A stretch of DNA of 64,000 nucleotides from Nageia nagi (Eukaryota; Pinophyta). Numbering within the stretch: position 1 is the stretch's first letter; each line of letters opens with the position of its first letter. The translations under genes were made by a program, and so were the position numbers. The DNA lies in contig JBITNC010000001.1 of assembly GCA_050084985.1 (NCBI GenBank), forward strand, positions 184,760,001 through 184,824,000. Reading direction: 5' to 3'. The notes beneath the pieces are model-generated. The model was not told where the DNA came from and did no database searches. It saw nothing but the letters and a program-made list of their open reading frames with translations. Below are positions 23,991-34,019 of this stretch, piece after piece.

Positions 23991-24815
23991 TGTACTTACC
24001 TTAGTCAATCTAAGTATATATTAGATATCTTGTAGAAGTTTAGAATGGAAGAGTGTAGATATTCTATGATCCTAGTCTCTCTTGGAATTACTATTTCTCT
24101 GAGCTCCAACTCTTAGTTAGCTAATGCTATAGCTTATAGGTAATTAATTAGTAGTCTTTCATACTTGACTATATCCAGGCTAGATATTACCTTTGCAATG
24201 AATCTGATGGCATGATTCATGTAGAAACCTTATGTTGAGCACCTCAATGCTATTAAGAAAATCTTAAGGTATGTTGCAAGGACTAAGGATCTTGCTCTCA
24301 AGTATTCCAAGTTGACCTTAGTTGTTCTCTATGGATTCTCAAACTTTGACTATGGGGGAGATAGAGATGATAGGAAGTCAACCTTTGTGTATGTGTTTAG
24401 CATTGGTTTAGATGCTATATCTTAGGCTTCCAAGAAGTAACCTACTATTTCTCTTTCCAACATAAAATTCGAATACCATGCCATGTTTGTTGCAACCCAA
24501 GAAGCTATTTGGCTAAGGCATATTCTATAAGAAATTAGGTATGAGAAAGGTGGCTCATCTTTGATCTCTTCAAATAATTAATTAGCTATTTCTTTGGCTA
24601 AGAATCTAGTGTTCTATTAGAGAACAAAATATGTAGAAATCCATGCCCATTTTATCAGGGAGAAGGTCCTTGAAGGCATCATACACCTAGAGTATTTTCC
24701 ATCCACCTTGAACTCTACTGATTTGTTCACCAAGCTCCTCTCAAAAGCTTAGTTTTGTAAGCTTAGAGATGCTATTAGGTTGATGAAGTTGCCCTCAAGA
24801 GAGAGTGAAGTTTGA
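23991..24815 (+). pseudogene. Copia-2 RNase H and end of pol
   Basis: The RT connection and RNase H are readable in one frame with several stops: YILDIL, LSYLTISRLDITFAM, AIKKILRYVARTKD, GFSNFDYGGDRDDRKST (first Asp of RNase H), EYHAMFVATQEAIWLR (Glu/Asp region) and KYVEIHAHFIRE. Pol ends at a TGA at 24813-24815 after a PSRESEV tail. Most stops sit at expected Trp or Gln codons. Confidence 0.9.
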
Positions 24816-24949
24816 ATTCTTATGTTGAATTCATGTTTGTGATGACAACTTCACCCCTAAGAGAATTTTATGCTATATAGTGTTGATTTTGTTATACACC
24901 TTCATGGTAAGTTCACTTTGCATGAAAAATTTGTTGTACAAATTGGCCA

Positions 24950-25165
24950 ATCTTACACTGTTCAATTATCCATGTGTGAGGAACTCTTATGTGTCTTTTG
25001 GCATTATTAAGTTATCCATATGTGAGGAACTCATATGCACATACTCTATTTTTGGTCAATCTAGCACTATTCAGTTATCCATGTATGAGTAACTCTTATG
25101 TGAATTTTGGCATTATTTAGTTATCCATATGTGAGGAAATCATATGTGTATGCTCTATTTTGTAA
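24950..25165 (+). repeat. Internal tandem repeats in the copia-2 3' UTR
   Basis: Four copies of a block like ttatccatatgtgaggaac occur at about 24966, 25013, 25075 and 25121. The alternation of cttatgtg and catatg after the block suggests a unit of about 108 bp made of two related halves. The ORF at 24880-25092 is produced by this repeat. The region is absent from copia-1 because of its deletion. Confidence 0.75.
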
Positions 25166-25606
25166 TGATAATCAACACATGTTTTATATACAATAGGTGA
25201 CTATAAGTTTTTAGCATGGCACCTTCATGATGACTTATAATACACCATTGATCAGTTCATGATGGCATTTGTGTGATTCATATATCCTTGTTGATATGAA
25301 TATGATGCATCTAATTGATCTTGTTATTTGAGCTATTTATGACTTACAAGTTCATTTAAGATTGCAGGTTACTTACCTCAAGTATGTAGGCTCTTGAAGA
25401 CTCTTCATGACTTCCAATTGGATGACTACTTCATGTACATTGAAATTGATTATGGTTAATGATTGTATTTAGCAAAGTAGTGAATCTCAGACTAGTTATT
25501 TCTTACTTCACAAATATATAAAAAGTTCTCATCTCTGTTGTATATATTTGGAGGAGAACTCACTTACTTTCTCTTCTTCTTATCTCTTACTCACTTATCC
25601 CAATAT

Positions 25607-25620
25607 TGCATTAAGGGGAG
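25607..25620 (+). other. Copia-2 polypurine tract
   Basis: The tract ttgcattaaggggag ends directly before the 3' LTR. Copia-1 has the equivalent aaggaggag. Confidence 0.8.
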
Positions 25621-26114
25621 TGTTGGAATGTATAATGCATTATTGTAAAGGTTTGTATTAAATCTTCTATGTAAGTTCACTAATACTTAAGGGTATCATT
25701 TTATACCTTAAGTATTTAAGTGAATATGATAATGTAACTTATTGTACACTCCATTTCATGAGCATACCCATTGGGTAAAAGGATGTGCATGTCATACTTT
25801 TGTACATTGGATAAAAGTATGATCCAAAGAGGGATTTTGGCCTATAAATAGAATTCTCTCTCTTTGAAATCATACATCAATAATGGAGTAAAGTTATGCT
25901 ATAAGATAGAAGTGTAGGAGTTGAGATTAGGAGAATTGTAACAAAGTTATATTTGTGATTGAAGTAAAGATCTAGTTAGTGGATGTACTCTTAATTGGAG
26001 GAACCACTCACATCATGTGTTGTGAGATTGCTTTATGAGTTTGTTAGATATAATTATGAGCTTTCATGTGATCTTGTTTGATTAGGAATTATCTTATTAA
26101 TGTTAATTCCTTCA
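25621..26114 (+). mobile_element. Copia-2 3' LTR
   Basis: This 494-bp LTR begins TGTTGGAATG and ends CCTTCA, with a TATA box at 25843-25851, followed by TSD copy TAATA. Confidence 0.95.
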
Positions 26115-26119
26115 TAATA

Positions 26120-27200
26120 GCTACTTCTAATGTTTTGCAAAACTTTGTAGCATGCCCTTTTGGTTGATGATAAGCATAATATGCCTCAAAGTGTCCCAAA
26201 GAGGTATCATTATCAACTTTTTCAAGTGGGTATAAGAGGCCTTTCTTCATTAAGTCCCTCAAAAGAATCCTTTATGGGATTGGAAATTTGTATTTGGTCT
26301 CTTTTGAGGAATTAGATATTTAGGCCTTGGGAGGAGTCTTGGGTCTATCTGCCATATTAATCAGTTTCTCCTCTTTCTTGGCATATGATTTCCTATTATC
26401 TTTGAAAAATTGTTAGGTGCATATTTAAGCTCTCCTATATATAATAAAACTTTTTTTTTGTACTAAGTGTTGAACTAGAGTACTAAATCCAACATCCTTA
26501 GCACTAGGAGCATGCAATTAAAGTAGACGAATAATAGATTCATTAAATATGCCACAAATTTCATATTTATCTAATTTAACTTGAGTATTTTGCCATATCT
26601 TTTTGAATCGTAAGACATACTTCTCTATGGTTTCATTACTTGCTTGACGAAGTGCACATAATTTTTATATATTACCTTTTTCTTTAATACTATGCTTGTA
26701 TTGACCTATAAATATGTGAACTAAAGTTTTAAATGAATCAATAGACTTACTTGGTACAGAGTAGAACCATAGAGTAACATCACCTTTTAGACTCTTTGGG
26801 AACAATTTAGCCATTGACCTCTCATCCAAACCTAGTTTCAATAAGCACTCCTCTTGAAAGCTAATGAGATGCTTCTTGGGATCTTATTCACCATTGAACA
26901 TATTGAATTTGGGGTTCTTATGATCAAGTGGTAGGGGAAAATTGTAGATGTCATCTATCAAAGGTGAAATGAAAATGCCCTCATATTCATTTAGATTGGA
27001 TGATGTGATATGAGATTAACCTCTTGGATTAGTTGAGCTAGAACTTGGATTGTTGTTTGCAGCAATCTCCCTTCACAAATATAGAATATTCATGTTTAAA
27101 TCCTAAAATGTAGCTATAAGTTGATCCATATTAATGTCATTGGCATATTAAAGATAGGAATATACATCACTAGCATCCTAATTCTGATAAGAAGGGTTAG
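26120..27200 (-). pseudogene. gag: Gypsy-1 gag
   Basis: Gag of gypsy-1 on the minus strand, right of copia-2. At its C-terminal end it has the short zinc-finger-like block YHQPKGHATKFC (about 26170-26205), common before protease in Tat elements. Further upstream are the gag core phrases AKLFPKSLKGD, SFKTLVHIF and RQASNETIEKY (about 26640-26830). Gypsy-2 gag (39367-39765) is homologous. Many stops. Confidence 0.85.
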
Positions 27201-27238
27201 CACTATCTCACCTATAGGGCAAGATAAATCAAGTAGTC

Positions 27239-27250
27239 AAGTTCACCAAA
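27239..27250 (-). other. Gypsy-1 primer binding site
   Basis: The minus strand reads tttggtgaactt directly after the 5' LTR. All gypsy-type LTRs here use a ttggtgaa-type site: gypsy-2 ttggtgaacc, gypsy-3 ttggtgaaac, gypsy-4 ttggtgaact, gypsy-5 ttggtgaaat. I cannot name the tRNA with confidence. Confidence 0.7.
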
Positions 27251-27898
27251 TGTAGTAGCTAAATAATGATATTAATGCAAATGGGGTTGATTAATGCAAT
27301 ATTTATCTACTTTATAAATATTGATGCATATATCAAAAATATGGTAATAACAGGAATATAATAGTTTTTACTTATATTATATATTCATTCCATTAATCAT
27401 AAAATGCATGAAATATAGAGCATACATTCGTGGACAAGTATGCCATTGGAATCCTATAATTGGTACACCATTGGCACCATAAGATAAGTGAAATTACAAG
27501 CACAAAAAAGAATGTAGTGATGATCAAACTAGCAAATAATTAAATTATGAATATACATACAAACTTACAAAATAATAGATGCTCAAATGTAAATAGACAA
27601 AGCAAGTTGCAATCCTTCGAATGATCTTCAATTGATAATATTTGTATTAGTTTTAAAATGATTATATGCCCATGATTTTCTCATGCTTTGCTCCTACCCT
27701 ATAGGTCATCTAATGATGTCTATATATATATGATACAAATTTATATGACTTTGATATTTTGACCCCTTGTACATTCCACAAAGGTCAAATACATGGCCTA
27801 CACCTCTTATATATATATATATATATATTAAATAATTCATTATTTAGGGATTAAAATGATTTATTAAATATATAAAGGTTCATTTTGAGGCATCTACA
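27251..27898 (-). mobile_element. Gypsy-1 5' LTR
   Basis: This 648-bp LTR on the minus strand begins TGTAGATGCCTC, matching the left copy (3303-3940) throughout, and is followed by TSD CTTTC. A (TA)n tract at about 27808-27829 is longer than in the left copy. Confidence 0.93.
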
Positions 27899-27903
27899 CT
27901 TTC

Positions 27904-28665
27904 CCAAACCTATTATTTTTGCTTTAACCAACTCAAACATAATCTTAGATGAAATATAGATTGAACATTCAAATCAAGTCCTAATAAAGGAACTTATGAG
28001 ACAAGATAATGCCCAAAAAGATATATCAACTACTTTTCCTTGAATAATCAATTTGCATATAAAGAATTCACAAATATCCCTAAGAAATTCATTCTCCATA
28101 GAAAACATCAGAAAATTAACTATTAAAAAAAACTACCATTGAAGAAAATAAAATTATACCTTGTAAGAAATTTGTATTCACATTGTAATGCTCCTCAACA
28201 TATAATTCATCATCATTTCTAATGAGTATACCAAAATGCATGAGCTCTGTTCCTTGAAATGATAAGTTGATTAAGCAAGCTATATCATCATCATTGAGGG
28301 AGAAAGTAAAATTCGTTTTCTTTTATGCCATAGTCATCAAATTGTTGTTGACATCATATCTTTTTAGAATATTATCCAATTAAGCATTTTTGTAGGAATA
28401 TCAAGAATGTAGATCAATCCATGTAAACTTAATTTGTACACCCATTTCTTTCTTGATTCATCCATTTGATCTAGTAGAATAATCAAATCATTGGTTAGGT
28501 GAGACTTGAAGTCAACACCCTTTTCCTAGTTGTATATCCATTATAGCTACTCTATATTTTCTAAATATTCGATCCTATATTCCCTTTTGATTATGTACTT
28601 AACCCTCATCCTATAGTTAACATTATCCTCTCTATAGATAACTATGTTCTCCATTCTAAATGCAT
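27904..28665 (-). pseudogene. Unrecognised coding-like stretch, upstream part (split by gypsy-1)
   Basis: Minus-strand frames give low-repeat, protein-like sequence with few stops. Pieces are MENIVIYREDNVNYRMRVKY (near 28650), a segment with DDDIACLINLSFQG (near 28270) and MFELVKAKIIGL just before gypsy-1. It then continues in frame at 3302-3194. The phrase 'SLNDDDIACLINLSFQG' faintly recalls the plant mobile/transposon-associated domains in which a D-[DE]-[IV] block precedes L-P-x-x-G, but this is too weak to name. It is older than gypsy-1 and copia-0. Confidence 0.35.
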
Positions 28666-28854
28666 TATAATAAACTAATTTATAATTAAAAATGTATATA
28701 TCAAGGTTGCATTAATGATAAATTTATCTAGAATACATGGCATCATCATATTCATATGATTGTACATAATAGTTAATGCCCCAATTACATCATATAGGTT
28801 AACAACAAGTGTACATTAAATTCAACCAATTTAGATACATTTCAAATACAATTG

Positions 28855-29175
28855 AGTCAGCTGCATACCAAGTGCAACTAATATGGATGCATTTTAAATA
28901 CATTTGATCCCATTACTTTCAAAATGCAATAGGTCCAAATGCATTAGAAATGCATCTAACTTGGTTATATTCAAAATGAATCCAACTTAGATTTTTTTAA
29001 ATGCATTCGAATCGATTGTATTCAAAATGCATCCAACTTGGTTGCATTCAGAATGCATCTAGCTTGGTTGTACTCAAGTTGTAATTGAATCAGTTTCACT
29101 CAGGTGTAATTGGCTTAGTTTTACTCAAGTGTAATCAAATTAGTTACATTATAAATACATCTAGCTTGGTATGCA
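28855..29175. repeat. Degenerate short tandem repeats (aatgcat...cttggtt)
   Basis: A unit of roughly 25-30 bp resembling attcaaaatgcatccaactt recurs about ten times with heavy divergence (clear at 28930-29080). It grades into aagtgtaatcaaattagtt-like variants up to 29150. The ORF at 29085-29378 runs out of it and is not a gene. Confidence 0.7.
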
Positions 29176-31439
29176 TATCATTTTGTAGCTTAATTTGTAG
29201 GCCAGTTTGCATACGGGTTATTTGCAAATCAAATGCATCTAATGTAGTTACATACCATTTTCAAAATTTCCATGTGTGTATTATCGCTTCCACATATCAA
29301 ATATCCTATCCACATTTGATATATCTCTTCCACATTCAAAATATCTTATCTTCTATCAAATTATGGCATATTTGTTAGTTTGAATGATAATTCCATCATG
29401 AAACCCTTGTATAAAACATCAACACATCATTCATTTTAATGCATCCTCTTATTCATTTTTAGGTAGTGCTAAGTAAACAATACTTCAAAGGAAAACTACT
29501 TGCATATTTTCAACCTTTTTGAGGATAAAGTTTCAAATAATAATTTAGATTATTTTGAAATAGTATCCAAAATAGAAACAAATTTTCTGTAGATAAAATA
29601 TATCAAGTATTCTAACTATTTCAATCAAACATGATAAAAAAACATGTAGGTAATATATTTATGGATTTTTTAATTCACACTTTTTTTTATCATATTAGAT
29701 ATTATGTATCTTATTCTTTTTACTTAATTAATTTATAAGACAACATGATCAACTTTTCTTTTGAAACTCTATTCTAGAATAGTCCCCATTGTTGGTGTGC
29801 TCTTGACTTTTGAGTAGGTACGAAGGATGTATTACTCATCGCCCCATGATTTAACAATTCTAGAGGAGACATCTTCCATGGTGGAAACAACTAAAATGGG
29901 GATATAAGTTTTCACATTTCACTTGCCCTTAAATCTTTAAAATTTTGAGCACATTTAAGAGAGGAAAGACTTTACATACTTTTGTTTTGAAACTTTGTTC
30001 TTGAACACTTCCTATTGCTAGTTCATTCTTGATTTCTCATGCTATCTTAGAGGATGTATTCATCAATTCCCCATTATTTCAATAACCTAAAGGAGACTTC
30101 TTCTATGGGGAAAACAACTACAACATGGAGAGTATAAAGTATATATTAAAATTTGATCTTGATCATGATGTTGTGGTTTTTAGTAGACATCATCCATGGT
30201 GGAAAGACTACTTTATACTCTAATATCAATCATTTAATGTATATATAATTTTTTATATGATAATTGATTCTTTATTTAAAAAAATTACCATGATTTTTAA
30301 AACTATAATTTTTTCACTAATTTTTTACATCTTTTTTCAAAAACTCTTTAAAAGTTGCCTACCAATTTATATTATTTTTAGAAAATCATCATTATTTCAA
30401 ATCAAGTTCTATGTATATTCACCAGGAATTTATAGGTCCATTTTAGAGAAGGCATCTTAAAAGTATCCCTATAATATAGAGTAGGTGGATATCACTAAAA
30501 ATCTACTTGGATAGCCCATTGGAGAAAATGCCATGATTTTTTCATCTAAATTTGATAGAAGAACATGCTTTTTGACTAGGTAAAATATCTTAATGTTTGA
30601 AGGTATGAAGTTCACTAATATCCCTAGCAAAAAGGTACATCATACATGTTTGGGTGAAGGTTATTATAAAGTCTACATGAGATTCATTTTTGACACTTAA
30701 TTTTGATACCTAATATCATAAATTAATTATCATATTATTTAATTAATAATATATATGTTCTATTTAATAGTTTCATCTACAATCAAACTTCATCTTGTAT
30801 GCTAGCATTTTGGAAGGGGACATTAAGGTTTTGACAACAATTTGATTACATCTCATACACTAGGGTTTTGGTTGCAACTCATCCACTCTTAGAATGCAAC
30901 CAAATGACTATAGTGTAAAAAAACCTATGACATCACTTTTTCTAAGGATTTTTTCATTGAAAATCCTTCATCTTGATTTCTCTTTGGTTCCATAAAATTA
31001 TTAAATTTTATTGCTTGAATTTCATTAGAAAAATTAGGGCTTTTAATTTTATGATAAAATAATTTTTGCATAAAATGCTAGATTTTGAGCTTATTTTTGA
31101 AGATGTTGTGGATGTTTTTTTCCCTAAAACCTTACCCAAACCTTATTCATTCATTGTAGGCAACTTTTATAAGGTATATTGGGATTGTTGCATACATTTT
31201 CTTGAATTTTTTGGGTGAGGAATAAAATATTTTTACATAAAACCCTAGATTTTTAAGATCATTTTCTCAAAGTTAGTGAGGTCTAGCATCATAAAATTAA
31301 GCACAAGTCATATATATTCATAGGAATGAAATATATTTCATCTACCATGGCTTATATGTGCATTCATTGTGATATCATGACTAAATTACTCAAATATGGC
31401 TTCAAAATTATAATAGAAACGTTTATCCCTTCCAATGAT
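29176..31439. other. Unassigned AT-rich stretch with one duplicated ~150-bp segment
   Basis: No protein family is readable on either strand. About 29752-29905 and 29985-30130 are diverged direct copies, sharing ttttgaaact, gaggatgtatt, cccca and ggagac(a)tcttc(t/c)atgg blocks. A 9-bp inverted repeat (ttggttgca/tgcaaccaa) lies at about 30870-30905. The rest may be the leader of the gag remnant that follows, but no LTR or primer site is convincing. Confidence 0.5.
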
Positions 31440-32421
31440 CATGATGTAAATGATGTTACTATTAATGAAAATATTATTGAATAAAATGCTAATATTGATA
31501 TTGATATTGATATTAATTTCAATGTCCATAATGATATTGATTCTAATGATTCAAAAAATGATTCCAAAGATGATAACAATGATGAAATTAATCCTAATGA
31601 TGAAAATTATAGTTATGATATTAATTCCAATAGTTCTAATGATGATGATTCTAATGATAATATTAATTATAATAGATCCAATTATGATGATTCTTCTAAT
31701 GATAACCATATTTGTATAATTATATATGATGATCAAGAACCTAGTGATGAACGTAATGATGAAACTAGTGATGATGATAGTAATGACAAAACTAATAATG
31801 ATACTATTGATAAAACTCAACAAAATATTAACTATCATAATTTTAAAAATATTATTAAGGCTGCATAACTTGATCCTAAATACATTGCTATTGATGTTTT
31901 TTCACAAACAAGATACACAAGTACCCAAATGTCTTACACATTTCCTCTTTCAAGAATGATTCTTTGAAAGACTTATTATATCTATTGATCATATGCATGG
32001 AAGATATAAGGTATATATGATAGATAAAATGTTATATAGTTTGGTAAAGATCAATACCCCTTAGAATTTGTTAAAGACATGATTGATACCAATTATAGTG
32101 ATACAAGTGATAAAAATATCAATACTAATGAAGATAGTTCCACTAATACTTCTATAAGGGATAAGGAAATAAATTAACCATTTTATAAACTCGCTATCAA
32201 TCCTACAAATATGTTTAAAATTTTATTAGCAAGAAGATTCATAAAATAAAAATAAAGGGAAAGAATGTGATGAAAATCAAAAGAAACCTTATTGGTACAA
32301 ATAAAATAATCATTGTTTATATCATCAAGTTAAATTTCATTCAATTAATGGATGTATTAGTATGAATAAAAAATTTCATAAGCTCTTAGAAAATATAATC
32401 ATACGTTATGAGGAAGGATAC
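31440..32421 (+). pseudogene. gag: Truncated plus-strand gypsy-type gag remnant
   Basis: The correct frame is Asp/Asn-rich (for example NVHNDIDSNDSKND), like the N-terminal part of gypsy-3 gag. Near the right end, after frameshifts, a zinc-finger-like block CLYHQVKFHSINGC reads in frame (about 32315-32355), then NKKFHKLLEN. This C-x2-H...C pattern matches the gag blocks of gypsy-1, -2 and -3. It is cut at 32421 by the gypsy-2 LTR. The Met/Ile-rich ORFs at 31450-31838 are other-frame readings of the GAT/AAT-rich DNA. Confidence 0.6.
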
Positions 32422-33024
32422 TGTAGACTAAAAATAATGCATGAATAATAAATCGATGCACTATTTGTATACAATGTAATATTGAAGTATATATTAGAAA
32501 TATGTCAATAAATGACCATGATAAATGAGGTACCTTCATCAAATTTGCATCCACATGAAATAATAGATATCATACATCAATTATAGTTACATACCATAAG
32601 AAATTAACATTGCCAATGGCCTAATTACACATCATTAATGACTTGAAAGATGTAGATCCACAAGTAGAAATTGAAAGGCACAAAGAAGAATGAAGGGTAT
32701 AACAAATATATGAAGAGGTGGTGTTACAAAATACCTTTATTTTGTTGGATCACATGATATTCCATATTCTCTATTGATTTTGATTTATGTCCTTTATTTT
32801 TCTTTTGATGTTCTTTTATAGCAACATTTTGATTTTCTTTGATTCTTAGGATCATTAACTTTTACATTGTTTGTGGTGTCTCTTTTGATGTTTGACACCT
32901 CTTACATTACACAATCACCCATTACATTACCTTGGGTATATTTTAACCCTCTTTACCATAAATATTTCTTGATAATTTAAAATAAAATATTTAATAAATA
33001 ATAATTCATTTTTAGGCATCTACA
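32422..33024 (-). mobile_element. Gypsy-2 3' LTR
   Basis: This 603-bp LTR begins TGTAGATGCCTAAAAATG on the minus strand. It is preceded on that strand by the polypurine tract aaagagaggcaaaa (33025-33038). Confidence 0.92.
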
Positions 33025-33550
33025 TTTTGCCTCTCTTTAGAGGTGTAATTGAAGAAATAAGATTACATATCCAAACAAGAAGTATAGAAGAAGTTTTTGA
33101 AATCTCTATCTAGCATTGCCATTTAATGATGATGATGAAGGTCCTTTTCTACCTCCTTTTAGTTTGGTTAACCCAAGAAAGCTCCTTAAGTGGTGTAACC
33201 AAGATAAAACCTAAAGAATTGCATCCTTTTACCCCTTACACTATTCAACCATGAATTTGACTATTTTGTTATTTTTTATACTTAGGAATCTAATGCTCTT
33301 ACATCAGTTCCTTAATATAGAATTGATCCTTTAATGTCAAGACTAATTTCATTAATGTGAACATCATCAATGATGTATAAACAGTGTGGTACATTGTTAA
33401 CAATATGTATTATGCTTCTTTTGGCTTTATCTTTTTGATATAGGTACCTAAAAAAGTATTAAATATACCTTGCATGAAAATATTTTGGATAAATAGTGAG
33501 TTTCTTCATCCATTTATGATGATTCAATATCACCAATCTACTTATGGTTA

Positions 33551-33835
33551 AGTGAGTGAACTCTCAATAGCCATATAGATGGCTATTGGTGGTCATACAT
33601 TTTATGTCTATGACCTTGAGATATTATGCTTTGTATGGTTCAAAAAAAAAATCATATGGATACAAAATAAGTTGTATCATCCATTAAGGATGAGTCAATG
33701 TCAACAACTTGCTCACGAATGCATCGCCAATTTGACTTTTAAGTGAGTGAACTCTCACTAGCTGTATCGATGGCCAACAATGACCTAGCATTTATATGTC
33801 CATGGTTTTTAGAAATTATATTATCTTTTTTATTT
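33551..33835 (-). repeat. ~188-bp tandem repeats in the gypsy-2 3' UTR (two copies)
   Basis: The copies begin at about 33551 and 33739 with gtgagtgaactctca and carry tatcgatggcca or variants. They are homologous to the three-copy array of gypsy-1 (11560-12125), so the unit predates the split of the two families. Confidence 0.85.
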
Positions 33836-34019
33836 TTATTTTTTATTTTTTATTTTATGTGGGAGAAGGCATGCAGATAGTAAATGCACATTGCTAATTA
33901 TGTTGTAACAATGAAATAAATTGCATAAATGAAAATGGAAAATAAATAAAATATACTTGCATGAAATATCCATTATTTTGCAAGATATAGAGCCACCATT
34001 TTACACAAATAAGCATTTA

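Larger units (their letters stand above)
17211..26114 (+). mobile_element. Copia-2: Ty1/copia element inserted in gypsy-1 gag, all domains present but decayed
   Basis: A plus-strand element of 8904 bp with two 494-bp LTRs (17211-17704 and 25621-26114) and a perfect TSD TAATA (17206-17210 and 26115-26119). The order gag, protease, integrase, RT, RNase H is the Ty1/copia order. It belongs to the same family as copia-1 and is younger (11 of 135 LTR bases differ versus 17 of 135). It interrupts the gag zinc-finger/linker frame of gypsy-1, which reads through cleanly when copia-2 is removed. Confidence 0.95.
3303..27898 (-). mobile_element. Gypsy-1: Tat-like Ty3/gypsy element with two nested copia insertions
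   Basis: A minus-strand LTR retrotransposon bounded by LTRs at 3303-3940 and 27251-27898 and flanked by a perfect 5-bp target-site duplication CTTTC (3298-3302 and 27899-27903). Order on the minus strand is 5' LTR, primer site, gag, protease, RT, RNase H, second RNase H-like segment, integrase, tandem-repeat 3' UTR, polypurine tract, 3' LTR. The pol order with integrase last, the second RNase H-like segment, and the LLGRPWIH and EATNK motifs place it near the Tat lineage. Copia-1 (4246-11293) and copia-2 (17211-26114) are later insertions. Without them and their TSD copies the element would be roughly 8.6 kb. All reading frames are broken. Confidence 0.92.

Noticed and set aside
28200-28350. 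Possible endogenous pararetrovirus movement-protein fragment on the minus strand
   Set aside because: Only a vague resemblance over a few residues, and no RT, coat or zinc-finger motif nearby on that strand.
31450-31838. Met/Ile/Leu-rich ORFs on both strands (membrane-protein-like)
   Set aside because: They are alternative-frame readings of GAT/AAT-rich DNA. The frame with gag-like Asp/Asn-rich sequence and a later finger block explains the region better.
31370-32421. Reading of the Asp-rich stretch as an expressed acidic host protein
   Set aside because: Stops and frameshifts throughout, and a gag finger block at its end ties it to retroelements.
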